Shown in pieces: positions 11,147-21,884 of a DNA stretch of 64,000 nt. Below the pieces are notes generated by a model, which did no database searches, had not been told where the DNA came from, and was given only the letters and a program-made list of their open reading frames with translations. How positions within the stretch are numbered: position 1 is the first letter of the stretch; each line of letters begins with the position of its first letter. Origin of the DNA: Volvox africanus (taxonomy: Eukaryota > Chlorophyta > Chlorophyceae > Chlamydomonadales > Volvocaceae); contig BSDZ01000014.1 in NCBI GenBank assembly GCA_030268105.1, positions 2,500,501-2,564,500 on the forward strand, written 5' to 3'. A program made the position numbers and the translations under genes.

Positions 11147-14100
11147 CTGTGATGGTAGTGGGTGGCAGTGGTGGTGGTAGCTATGGTGACTATGGTGGTA
11201 GGAAGTCCGACGGACATTTGAACCAGGAAGGGAGCCATGGTGAACGAACGAAGCTAGGGACCCAGTGCAGGAAGATAGATATGATAGTGGATGCTCGGGA
11301 GATTGTTGGTGGTCCTGGAGGGGCGGCAGACGAAGGCGGATGAATAATAGGAGAGGAGTAGAGGAGGTCGTCGCTTTGAAAAATGGAAAGACACGTAAAC
11401 GCAATCCGGCCGTCTCGTAGTTACGTGATGACTTACAGAGGCATGTTGCTATGGTGGGAGTGTGTGTGTGTTGTTGGGGAGGTGTTCTCTCCCTACAGAA
11501 ATACATCTGCTGCTTCGGCTGGCGCAGCCGAAGTGACGCGCGCTGTGTCCCCAGTGGCGGGCAGCAGGGTGCGCGAGGTTTCCAGGGTTAGAGACCCATC
11601 CCCAGTTATGGCAGTGTGTTGTGTGTAGGTGGGGGGGAATCACTGATCACGTGCAGCCGGTAGCCGTGAGGAGCTGCTCCTGCGCCCACTTGCCGATGGC
11701 GGCCCAACGGTAGGCACCCTGTGACTGTTGTGACGGTTCCAACGGTGCATCCCAAGTCGTATTGTCCAAGTAGCCGCCGCGGACAGGGAGGGGCGAAGGT
11801 GCGGCAATAGACTCGCTCGTGGAACTAGAATGACAGGTCTTGGGCAAGTGGTTAGTGGCGGCGGTCTGCGTGGTCACAACTCCCTCCTTGGAAGAACAGG
11901 GCGGGTAGCGGTGCGGGCTTCGCAGTGCGGGCTTCAAGGGCAACACGGAAGAGACGAGACGGAGGGAATGGCAACTTGGGACTTCGTAACGCCCCTTTCC
12001 ATGTGTGCGTCTATCATGTCTGTCTGTCTGTCTGTCTGAAGGGGATATCGAGTGACGCTGGTGAGTGTGAACAACTCCCTTGTCAGCAAGTTATTAGTTC
12101 ATCGGCCTGAAGGCGCAGGTCACATGCTGTTTAGTGGCCCGCTTGTGTGCGTTTCAAGACCCACGCCTAACATGCGACCACGTGAGGTATACAGCGGTGG
12201 TTGGGATTCTGGTGTGGGCAGTTGACAGTTAACAAAATCTTAGTTACAAGAAGTCAACTGAATGGTGTCAACGTGTCTGTGCATATATGTTTTGGATTTT
12301 AATGTGGGTAAATGACGACTTGAATTTCCGCGACTTGTGAAGGAAGCGTCCCAACGACGACTGTGGCTGACTTTTGTGTGGAGTGACCCGAAGCTAAGGG
12401 AGGAGGGGGACTTCGGGGCTCCTCCTGAGTTTGTCTCTTGACCAGTTTGCTGTGCTGGTCGGCTCTCTCTTGGGCTCGGCTTGTGCTCAGGCTTCAGCTC
12501 ACTCTCTCAGGCTCTCTGATTTCTTAGGCTTCAGCGATTTCGGGCAACGGAGGGAAGACTGTGAGGCTGTGAGAGGCCACGAAGAAGCCCGTGTAAGGCA
12601 TGAAAAGACATGGAGCTCTGGCTCCAAGTAGTTGCGGAGCGGCACAACGTGAGCAGCTTCTGCCCTGTCGTACTAGGGGGGGAAGAGGCCGCCTCAGAGA
12701 CGGCTGGCTGTCTCTGACCGCCAGCCAGGGTGGTGTCAAGTTCCTGCATTGCCAGGCTAAGTCCAAGCAAAGAAAGGCACACTACTGACCTAACTTACCA
12801 CTTCTGCATCAGCGTCTGGATGCATGCATTGGATCCCCAGTACTGGTCGTGGTGCTGGTGTTGGTGCTGGTGCTGATGAGAGTAGTGGTGACTTGAGAGA
12901 TTGGTGGTGGCGGTGGTGAGAATGGTAACGAGGAGGACAGAATCCACGAGGTTCAGATGTCTAATGGAACACAGTGAGAGGGGCGGAAGCACATGGTAGC
13001 ACCAGAAGGGCACACCGTCGTACTTTCGGGAAATACTGTTTTACGCCATAGCAGGGTCCCATTGATGGACGTCCAAAACGAAGTGCACGCTTAAAGGAAT
13101 CCCGCTCAAACAAAGTCCGTTATTTTTCTGCGTTGCATTGCAACTCCATCCTAGACCGGCCTTGTAGCTTTTTGCAAGTCCTTAAATATTTGTAAGATAT
13201 TCCAAAAAGGGGATTTGGCTTTAGGCTCGGGTCGGCCAGGTTACGCAGTAGCTGTGACTACAAATTGGTTTCTGCCTTCTGCGCTACGCGTGAAGGTTGT
13301 GTGGTTAATTCATTAAGAAAATTAGCAAATGGAGAATGGAACCCGAAAAATTGGCTGTAGGATGCGATGTTGATAGACGAGGCCGGGAAACGTATTGTCG
13401 TGTTCTCCTACTTATACTGCGGTGGCTGTGGTGGCTGGCGGCATAACTGAGCGCAGAATTGCGCAGTATGGTCCAACTATTTCAATGCTATACGGAAGAT
13501 TACAAAGTGCCCTGTCTATACTTTTCGAATTTGGTTTACCGATGATTTTTCATCGTCGATTGTAGGAGATACTACTGTTAGCTCCAATTCAGATATTTTT
13601 GTCTCAAGGATCCTACTGGGGCTATCCGATGCCAGCTGCTGCGAGGTTCTGTATCGTGCTTCATCAGAGCTTTTATATGCAAGTCAGCGATAAGCCATAT
13701 CGACTGAGGTACATGAGCGAAGCACCTTTCTGCAGCTGCCTTTCATCATACAGAGTAAAAGCTTTCATATGGGAGCGCATTAACTTTATGGCTTGTTTGT
13801 TTTCGATGTAAGCGTTTGCTGTATGGCATTCGTCACCGAGGTAGCTGAAGCTGCGCCCGCCGCGAGTACACCGACAGCCCCAGAGACAGGAGGCCTTCGC
13901 TAAAGGTAGCAGCGACAGGCTGCCACAAGAGTTCGAATAGGTTTGTAAGAGACCCGTGGGACATCTGGCTGAATGCGGTCCACAGAGATTCCTACCGGAA
14001 AGATATATAAGTAAGGAGACAATTGGGTCTTCATTTAAGGGCCTTTTTGGAGGCCTGCGGCAGTCGCAAGCTTCCGATTCCTTAGGACATAAACTATGTA

Positions 14101-14410
14101 AAAAAGTGCAAATCTGCAGCTTTACTTTATTCGGATGTATGTAGCAGCATCAAAGTACGATATATCTGTGTTGGGTCTTGCGTCTGGGTTGGAAAGGTTG
14201 TTGCCGTTGCATCGGGTACGACGCACTCACGCTTTTAACAACCTGGAAGAAGCCGCCCCAATCTACGGCAACAAGTGGCATTAGCGCATGAAATTATTTC
14301 CCAAACGAATATTTATCATATTTGTGGCGGGGGAAAAGCATTGTGGGCGACATTCGACGGGCTATCCTACTATCGCGCGCGTTAGCCGCAACGGCGATCT
14401 GTGAGCAGCC
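11147..14410. other. Long intergenic region with weak minus-strand coding hints
   Basis: About 3.3 kb containing the MRT4 3' UTR and the 5' flank of the bestrophin gene. Two protein-like stretches are seen on the minus strand, at 11647-11946 and around 12782-12530 (behind a CAG acceptor, beginning ELDTTLAGGQRQP). They may be exons of one unrecognised gene. The part from about 13020 to 14300 is less GC-rich and shows nothing coding. Confidence 0.45.
11647..11946 (-). CDS. Possible 3' exon of an unrecognised minus-strand gene
   Basis: An open frame of up to 99 residues ends at TGA (11647-11649). The last half looks protein-like (GGYLDNTTWDAPLEPSQQSQ, then YRWAAIGKWAQEQLL), with balanced composition unlike random frames nearby. 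The true exon start is not clear. It faces the MRT4 3' end, so it could also be antisense noise in a 3' UTR. No family was recognised. Confidence 0.25.
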   Translation of the reverse strand: MLPLKPALRSPHRYPPCSSKEGVVTTQTAATNHLPKTCHSSSTSESIAAPSPLPVRGGYLDNTTWDAPLEPSQQSQGAYRWAAIGKWAQEQLLTATGCT

Positions 14411-17400
14411 ATGCAGACTCAGATCGAATTCGGTGGTCCATCTCAGGCCGCTCGCCTACACTGGTTGCCTCAGCGGTCCTGCCTGCACCGTCGCTCGCTG
14501 CGTGTAAATGCGACGTCGGGAGCAGCTCCCCCTCCTCCAACAAAGGAAGTCCCAACGGATCTTGTCACAAGACAGTATCGTCGCACGGTATGTCCCCAAT
14601 TGGGATTATTATAGGCGCTCTTCCTTCGTAACTTGACGTAATTCAGCAAGGCGACCATGTGGCCAGTTGACTGGACACCAAAACATCAACGTACAGTATG
14701 ACGTATTTGACTTCAGGTCTATGATTTTTCGCTTTGGGCGAAGCATCGGGATGTGAATCGCTACCTGTACAATTTGAAGACCATTCCTGGGTAAGGCATG
14801 CAATAACCTGGATTGGCATCCCTCACTAATTTATTCCGGGATGTAATCTAAACTTCAAAGAATTAGCCTAATCTCTCTTCCCCACGCCCTCCCCGACCAG
14901 GTCACGCATCATTCGCACCTTGAGCCGGCCGATGGGGGTTGTACTGGCGTGGGCCACGCTGTTTGGATTCTACGAGACGTGTCTTGAATCTGGAGTTCTT
15001 CCAGCATATCTCCCACAGTAAGATGCCGACCCTGGAGTTGACCAAAGTCCCAACAACATTCCTCCCTCCCGTATGTTTTTCCACCACAATACCCGCATTA
15101 CTTATCTAGGCTGCCATGGTAGTTTATTTTAGTAGCACAAACCTCGACATCACCGCTTCCCCGTTGCCGTTTGCCTCCGTTCCCCGGGCCCCAAACCGAT
15201 GGCAAAGGCCAACCAGAACTCAGGGGCTCAGTCTAATAGAAACATAGCCTGGGGAGTTTGGGATCAGGGAAGGAAAGGAACCATGCACCTTACCACCTTA
15301 TTCATACCCAACGCCTTACCTCGTCTTCAAGGACGAGGGTTATTACGTAACAACTGAGTTTAACCGATTGAACTATCTGGTGTTCCCTGGTGGTTCCAGG
15401 CTGACCCTCACGTCCGCTGAGCCTCAGGGCCTTACCTCCTTCGCTCTGTCGCTGCTGCTGGTCTTCCGTACGAACTCGTCGTACGGTCGATTCGATGAGG
15501 CACGTAAGATCTGGGGCGGCATTCTGAACCGCGCCCGTAACATCGCAAACCAGGTGTGGTCAGGATCCGGGTTTTGGATCGAGCTTGGATTGGGGGCCCG
15601 GAAGGAAAAGGAGCCGGTTTGGATAGGATGTCGTGCACCTGGCTCGCCATGGATGGGGGGCCGAATGTCGATAGCTGCCCTCCTCCTCCTCAGCGATTGT
15701 ATGTGAGCAGCAGTACCAGGGCTCGTTACTTCGTCTTCCCCGTCTTCCTTTGCCTCATGTACGTCGCCCCATCGTCTCGACTTGCTATCCATGCCGCATT
15801 CCAACTACCGCTCTCCCCGGTCGCGGTCTCAGCCCCGCTCTCAAACCCACTATGGACACCAGCACCCCCTCCCCCAATTGTGCGCAACGCGCGCATGTTG
15901 GGCAATTGAACTGCACCTGCACAGGCCGTCACTTTCATCCCGGCGGATGATGCGGCGGGTCGTGAGGCGGTGGGCAAGTGGACGGTGGGCTTCTGTCGGG
16001 CTCTGCAGGCGCACTTGCAGGAGGACGCGAACCTGCGGGCAGAGCTGCAGAAAGCGCAGCCGCGCTGGACGCAGCAGGAAATCGACATCTTGTGCCATGC
16101 ACAACACAGGTGAGAACGCTGGCGGCGATGGGGAACCGGCAACGACGTCCTGGCCCCGCATTTTGTTTTGTAAGGATGCGGCGGTTCCCTGTTCCTTCCC
16201 ATTCGCACTTCTTCGGAACTTGTCTGTGCAAATGGGTTTGTACGAATGGCAAGTACGCAAGCGAGTGAAGGGAGACGTCCAGAGAAAAGCAACGGCCGCG
16301 GGATTGGCGTAGGGATGAGGAAATGGAGGGGCCTGGGCTTGAGGATAGTAGTGGGCGTGCTTGTAGTAGCGCAGAGAAGGAAGCCCGCGTTAATCGTTGA
16401 GCTTTGCGCATGACACTCACGAGGGCTGGGCTGCGGGAGGTACGACAGCCGCCTCTGGCGACAAGCTGAGCTGGCCGGGGTGAGGACGAGCTCGGAAGCG
16501 AAGGGAAGAGGGAGTGTACGGGACGGAAGAAACGAGTTGGCGCTACAGATTTATGAAGTTCTGGCATGAGCGCATGACGCTAGCGGTTGCTTGCACCTGT
16601 AACGGTTTCGTACGGATGTTGTACTGGCACTCTTTGCGTGGCCTGTATGGTACAAAGATTTTGGGGAATGTCTCTTCTCCTATACTTCCGTACCTCGTTA
16701 ACATTTCAATATTACTTCATGAAGGCATTCCGTCATTGCTCAATTGTTATTCTGGTTGCTGCCCTGAATTCGCTTTAACCCGCTGCCCCGTACGGCACCA
16801 TCAGGCCCATCAAGGCCATCAGCATGCTTTCGGAGCTGACCCGGCAGTTGTCCATCACGGAGTTCCAAGCTCTTCAGATGCAAGAGAACGTGACGTTTTT
16901 CTACGACGCGCTCGGAGGATGCGAGCGGCTGCTGCGGACGCCCATTCCCGTCTCTTACACAAGGTGCGTCACAAGCATCTGGGGCAGGGACACGGTCGTA
17001 CTGTACGGCGATATTATTTTTTTAGTAATGTGAATTAGATACGTTCTTGGTCTGTTGTTTTGCCACGCCCTCCTTTTTCCCGTACTCCCACGTCCCACCC
17101 TTCCTGGACTGCATCTTTCACTGGCGGCTCCGAAACCCGCATCATCCCCCGCCCAACCCCCCACCCCACACGCATGCATTTTTTACACACGCAAACGCAG
17201 GCATACCGCCCGTTTCCTGACGATCTGGTTGTCGCTGCTGCCTCTGGGGCTGTGGGAGCGCTATCACTGGTCCATGTTGCCCGTCATCGCGCTCATCGGC
17301 TTCCTGCTGCTGGGAATTGGTGCGTGATCGTGTTTGTGTTTTGCGCATGATTGTTTTGCCGTGATCATGACCGTGTTTGTGTTTTGTTTCTTTGTTTCCC

Positions 17401-19286
17401 AAAGTCCCTTGTGCCTCAGGGAAGGACGGAGAGGGAGAGAGAGAGGGTCTGGCCTCAAAAGCCGAGTTGTGTTAATATGAGGTCGTGGATATCTGTGTGT
17501 GCCCTGTGGGTTAGCGGCCTGTGCGCACGTCCTTTGGCTCCGAATCCCTAACCGAATCCCCAAACCCCGCTTCAATGTTAATACAGATGAAATCGGCATT
17601 AGCATTGAGGAGCCCTTCGGGTGAGAGTAGTTCGGTTATATCCGTTGATGGTAGTTAGCAATTGTAAGGCGAAGTCATTTGTCGCACCTGTGTTGCACGC
17701 ATATGCTGTTTTTTGTGCCAGCAGCTCTTCCTTGTCTGGTGGCTGGCAGAAGGCTTACACCACCCCTTCCCTAGCCCCTCACCCGCCATCACCCGCCTCG
17801 TTATCCAGAGGGTGATCAGGCGTATCCCTGCGGCTGCAATGTAGCCGGGTAAAGGATTTGCGTGTTCCTCGTGTCCTCGTTCGTGGGGAGAGGGGAGGGG
17901 AGGATGGTCCTGGACGGTTATTAAGGATACTCATAGGTCTTTTTTAACGTGGTCATCCTTACCTCCGGCCTCATCTGACATCTCTCACGTTGTCGTCGGT
18001 TCTTTACTTTAATTCACAGCCCACTCCTTCCCATCCTCTCTCGCACAAATGCCATAGCCGACGTCTGCCGCTCCCTTTCCTATTCGTTCCTCCGCCGCTC
18101 TTGCAGCATTCTGCCGCTTGACGTCATCTGTAATCGGGCACAAACGGACGTCGTCAGTCTCATTAAAGACGATCAGGACGTCGTGAAGTATATTGCCGAT
18201 GTACGGCAAGGCCGCATCGCTCCACCGGCTGAGCCTGTGGTGGCGGTGGCGACACCGGTAGCGGCAGCGGCCACCGCTGCCATCCCTGTTGTGGTTGCAT
18301 CCGTCGCGGACCCTGGACGGAGCGGGAGCCCGACGGTCCAACAACCCGGTGTGATGCAGACCATGTCGTCGCTGATTACGAACGTCAAGGCCGGCATTGG
18401 TGCTGTTGCGCCGGCACCGCAGCGGACGCCATCGCCATCCGCGTCGCCGCGCGCACAGTCGCCGCGGGGTGTATCACCCAGCCGACAGAATCCCTTCCCA
18501 CGCGCTTCCGCCGGCACAGGCATGGCGCCGCTGCCGCCGCCCATTAAGCTGCCGACCTCAGTGGCAATGTCCAACGGTAGCAGCAAGGCAGCGGCGGCGC
18601 CGCTGCAGGCCACAGTATCCGGCTCAGGCTTCAACATGAGCTTTTCCGGCGTGGTTGACGGCGCCGCCTCAGCAGCAAAGTCGGCATCTGCCGCCGCCGC
18701 CAAGTTCTCCAAGCTAGCGGACAGCGTGACTGTGGGGACACCACGGCCGCTAGCGGCAGAGGCGGCGGCGGTGGTGGAGGTGTCGGCAGCGCCAGCTGCT
18801 GCAGCTCCTAAGGCTCCGAAGATTGTGCGGGAGGAGATTTCCTCCGTGACGCCGCTTGACCCACCTCATGCCACCACCGCAGCCGCAGCCGCCACGCCGT
18901 CGTCACCAGCGGCACTGTCAACGTCATCTTCCACAAACGGCAGTAGCAACGGTCGAAGCAGCAGCGGCCGCCGAAACGCCGTCAACTGGCGTGAGGAGCT
19001 TGAGGCGCTCCGGGCGACCCGGGAGGGGGGTGAGCCGGAGGCGCCGTCGTACGGCAACGGCAGCGGGTTTTCATTGACAGCGGACGGCATGGGAAGTGAC
19101 GACGCCGAGGACGAGGCGTTGAGGCGGTTTGGTAGCCTTGCGGGCCGGTCCCGCGGTGGCATTGCCGCCACCCCAGTGGCGGCGGCGCCGCGCAGCAACG
19201 GTTACAGCAACGGCAACGGTAATGGTGCCGTAGAAGTCCGGAGTGGGAGGCCGCGGACTCGGTCGGATTGGAGAAACCAGCTTTGA
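14411..19286 (+). CDS. Bestrophin-like chloride/bicarbonate channel (RFP-TM family), probably plastid
   Basis: Nine exons give 732 residues with all phases consistent: 14411-14587, 14717-14790, 14901-15017, 15400-15553, 15925-16109, 16805-16963, 17201-17319, 17587-17620, 18107-19286. Residues 1-50 are basic and Ser/Ala-rich, like a plastid transit peptide. The bestrophin core (about 60-375) shows DFSLWAKHRDVNRYL, SRPMGVVLAWATLFGFYE, FALSLLLVFRTNSSYGRFDE, ARKIWGGILNRARNIANQ, a hydrophobic pair around 295-327 and ISIEEPFGILPLD. This family includes the plant thylakoid channel VCCN1 and the Chlamydomonas BST1-3 proteins linked to thylakoid bicarbonate supply. The same job is inferred here. The C-terminal half (376-732) is a low-complexity Ala/Pro/Ser/Gly tail encoded by the single large last exon, much longer than in plant relatives, ending TRSDWRNQL. 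Confidence 0.9.
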
Positions 19287-19915
19287 AGCAGCGCCGCCGG
19301 CATATGGCTGTAGGGGGTTGAGGCTGTAGCTCTTTGGAAAGGGTCAGGTCGGATCCTTGAAAATGGGAGTGAAGTTCCTAGAGAGACAATTAGGCTGAGA
19401 GATTAGAGGAAAAAGGCGGCGCAATGAGAACATCGTCAACATTCTCGTCTGTGACGCGCGCTGCTGTGAGTTGCGCTGTTGCGCGCGACATCATGCCGTA
19501 TGGTGCTCAGGGGCTACGGGAAGAAGAGCTGGCCTCCGCAACCCACGGGCAACCGAATCTACTGCGTTACGCTATATAGAATCTGGTTATGTAAAATATC
19601 GTGTCAAACGAGAACGTGTCCGTGTGTGTGTGCGTGTGTACGGCAGAATAGCAGGGACAATATGGACGGTTGGGACATCGCTGGGGGGCATTTCATTGAC
19701 CCCTCACAACTGATCCTTCGGAACTCAACCGGCACCCAACCGGCACTATCTGGAGGTACCGGATTGTCAGGGTAGTGCTGGGGGGATAGGACGAGGGTGG
19801 GAAGAAGGGAGGGAAGGGAAAGGAGGAGGGGGAATTTGGGTTCTGCCGCGCGCGGGGTCTCCAGGACGCCGGGAGAAGAGGGCCGACGAGAAAAATAGTG
19901 TACTAAAAAGGGAAC

Positions 19916-19920
19916 TGTAA
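19916..19920 (+). other. Candidate polyadenylation signal TGTAA for the bestrophin gene
   Basis: TGTAA lies 630 bases after the bestrophin stop codon, a 3' UTR length normal for volvocine mRNAs. Confidence 0.4.
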
Positions 19921-21302
19921 CGATGAAAAAACGGTGGAGCGGTTGTAATCTCGTTAAGGAAATTTTTACGTGCAAACTTATAAACCATCCATCCAGGAAC
20001 GCACGACATTGGAGTGGAGTGGAGTGGTTTCGGAGCCTTTTTTTGGCACTTGGGGCAGACAGATATGGCTACCGATGTCTGCGGGGCGCTTCACCATACA
20101 TGTGCGATAGGGACTAGCCGTAGCCTCGGGGGAGGGGGTTACTACCGTGTCGGCGAAGTTTTGGTTGGTTGGCGGTTGCCTGCTGAGGAAGCATGCAAGC
20201 GACGTGGCGTGCAACGGTGAACTCTTATAGCTAGAAGTGGGCCGATGTTTGGTGGTGTGGTACTCCCTACGTGGCGTCGTTAAAATGCAATAAGTTAATA
20301 TACGTGTGCTGTAGCAGCGGACCAAGATTGGCTGCGTCAAGTGCTACTGTCCTGTCATATTACGTTGTGCATTTGTGTTGTAAATTTGGCAAACAGCCTG
20401 ACATATGGGTCGTTGTGAAAGCTGGTGTCGGTTGTGATAGGTTGACGTGGTGGTCCATGAGTAAAGGAAGGTGTGGGTCGGGTGGGAATGCCGTACGAGA
20501 TGTGTTGTGTGCCTTATGCCGTGACTGGGGCTCAGTCTTAATATTCTTACTGTCTTTGGGTTGTTGGGGATGAGGACTCTAGCATGGTAGGGAATACCTT
20601 TCCTGGTATCTTGTGAGATCTTTTTTTATCTCTAGCCACGTTGCTGACCAAGCCGGTGAGATGCTGGAGCTGGACCCCTCCGACTCTTCCATAACGCGGC
20701 TTCACAGAGCTGGGGATGGCCTGTCTTTTTTCGTGGGGACATTTTTCGTTAGGATACCTTTTTCTTCAAGTGTACAATTATGCTTCATGAAAATATGCAC
20801 AGTAAAAATGCAAGGGAGAAAGTGCCTACAGCCCGGTATCGGCCGGAGTTTGCATGATTGCACTAACCTAGCCCTACCAAATTCCTAGTGGCTTCCATGT
20901 TTTGAAATTTCGCACTTTGGTGCCTTCACCGTGTTGGGACCTTCACCGTGAAACGTTGGCTGCCTAAGCAAGCACCTCGCCCCTATCCTTGTAAGTCTGC
21001 GGAAGTAGATTAATTGCACGAGATTCCATCGCAGGGTGCGGGGTGGAACGAGGTTTCAGGAACGAATATCATTTTAAAAGCACAAGAGCCACAACTTCCA
21101 TGTCAAGCCATGAAAGCTGTGGTTAAGAGGAAGGTCAGAAATGTTTGGGGTTGTAACGTGAGGCGTTGATTTCATTGTGAACCCTTGGAGCTGAACAGAA
21201 ACAATTGGAGCTCGGATCAATGTAAGCGAAAACAGTCATCGGAGTTGCGAACGAATTGTTGCGGGTTTGTTGACGGCTTGCGGGCTTGGAGGGGCGAACA
21301 TT

Positions 21303-21560
21303 TTAACGGCCATATGCATCGTCAATTGAAAAGGCCCATTTGTCACAACCGTTGATTAGACGCCCCGGTGCGCTGATGGTGCGATAAATGTCGTATGCAG
21401 GTTTAGGATTGACTAAATCATGAAAAGTGCTCCAGTTCCTGGCATGTCTTGATTGTTCTTTCGCTGCGTCAGTCATTACTGTCTTGATCAGAGCGTTTAG
21501 CAATCTTCTACGTGCGACATTGTGGGCATCAATGATTTCAGAATCCTTCTTCGAGGTCAT
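21303..21560 (-). CDS. Possible small unrecognised protein (85 residues)
   Basis: An ATG-to-stop frame of 85 residues with ordinary amino-acid balance: MTSKKDSEIIDAHNVARRR at the start, HARNWSTFHDLVNPK in the middle, DKWAFSIDDAYGR at the end. It is less GC-rich than neighbouring exons. It could be a real small gene, divergent from the dehydratase gene, or a fragment of an old mobile element. No family was recognised and no splice partner found. Confidence 0.25.
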   Translation of the reverse strand: MTSKKDSEIIDAHNVARRRLLNALIKTVMTDAAKEQSRHARNWSTFHDLVNPKPAYDIYRTISAPGRLINGCDKWAFSIDDAYGR

Positions 21561-21884
21561 TTACGCTGGACATCGTTACTTAGAAACAGAAAAGATCATG
21601 TGCCTAAAGTCACAACTCCGGAAGCCGAAGTGCACGACTGCTAAATCGCATGCTGCCGGAGGCAAAATAAAAACTGTAGCGCAAATTCAAGTTTAATCCT
21701 TTTATAGCATTGATGTATGCTCATGCATAGTGCCATGATGAGGGGGCGGCTCACCCTTATAGCAATGGAGCGTACGGCAAAGAAATCTTGGGAATTTACC
21801 ACATAACTTAGTAATTTTCTTCCATTGCTATTTTGTCTTCGCAACCAACCGCTCCAATTTGCATGATCCGATTCCTATATAACG

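Larger units (their letters stand above)
19287..21884. other. 3' UTR and intergenic region before the dehydratase gene
   Basis: It holds the bestrophin 3' UTR and the promoter side of the dehydratase gene; TATATAA at about 21876-21882 lies directly before that start codon. One small minus-strand frame (21303-21560) is listed separately. Otherwise nothing with splice borders or motifs was seen. Confidence 0.5.
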
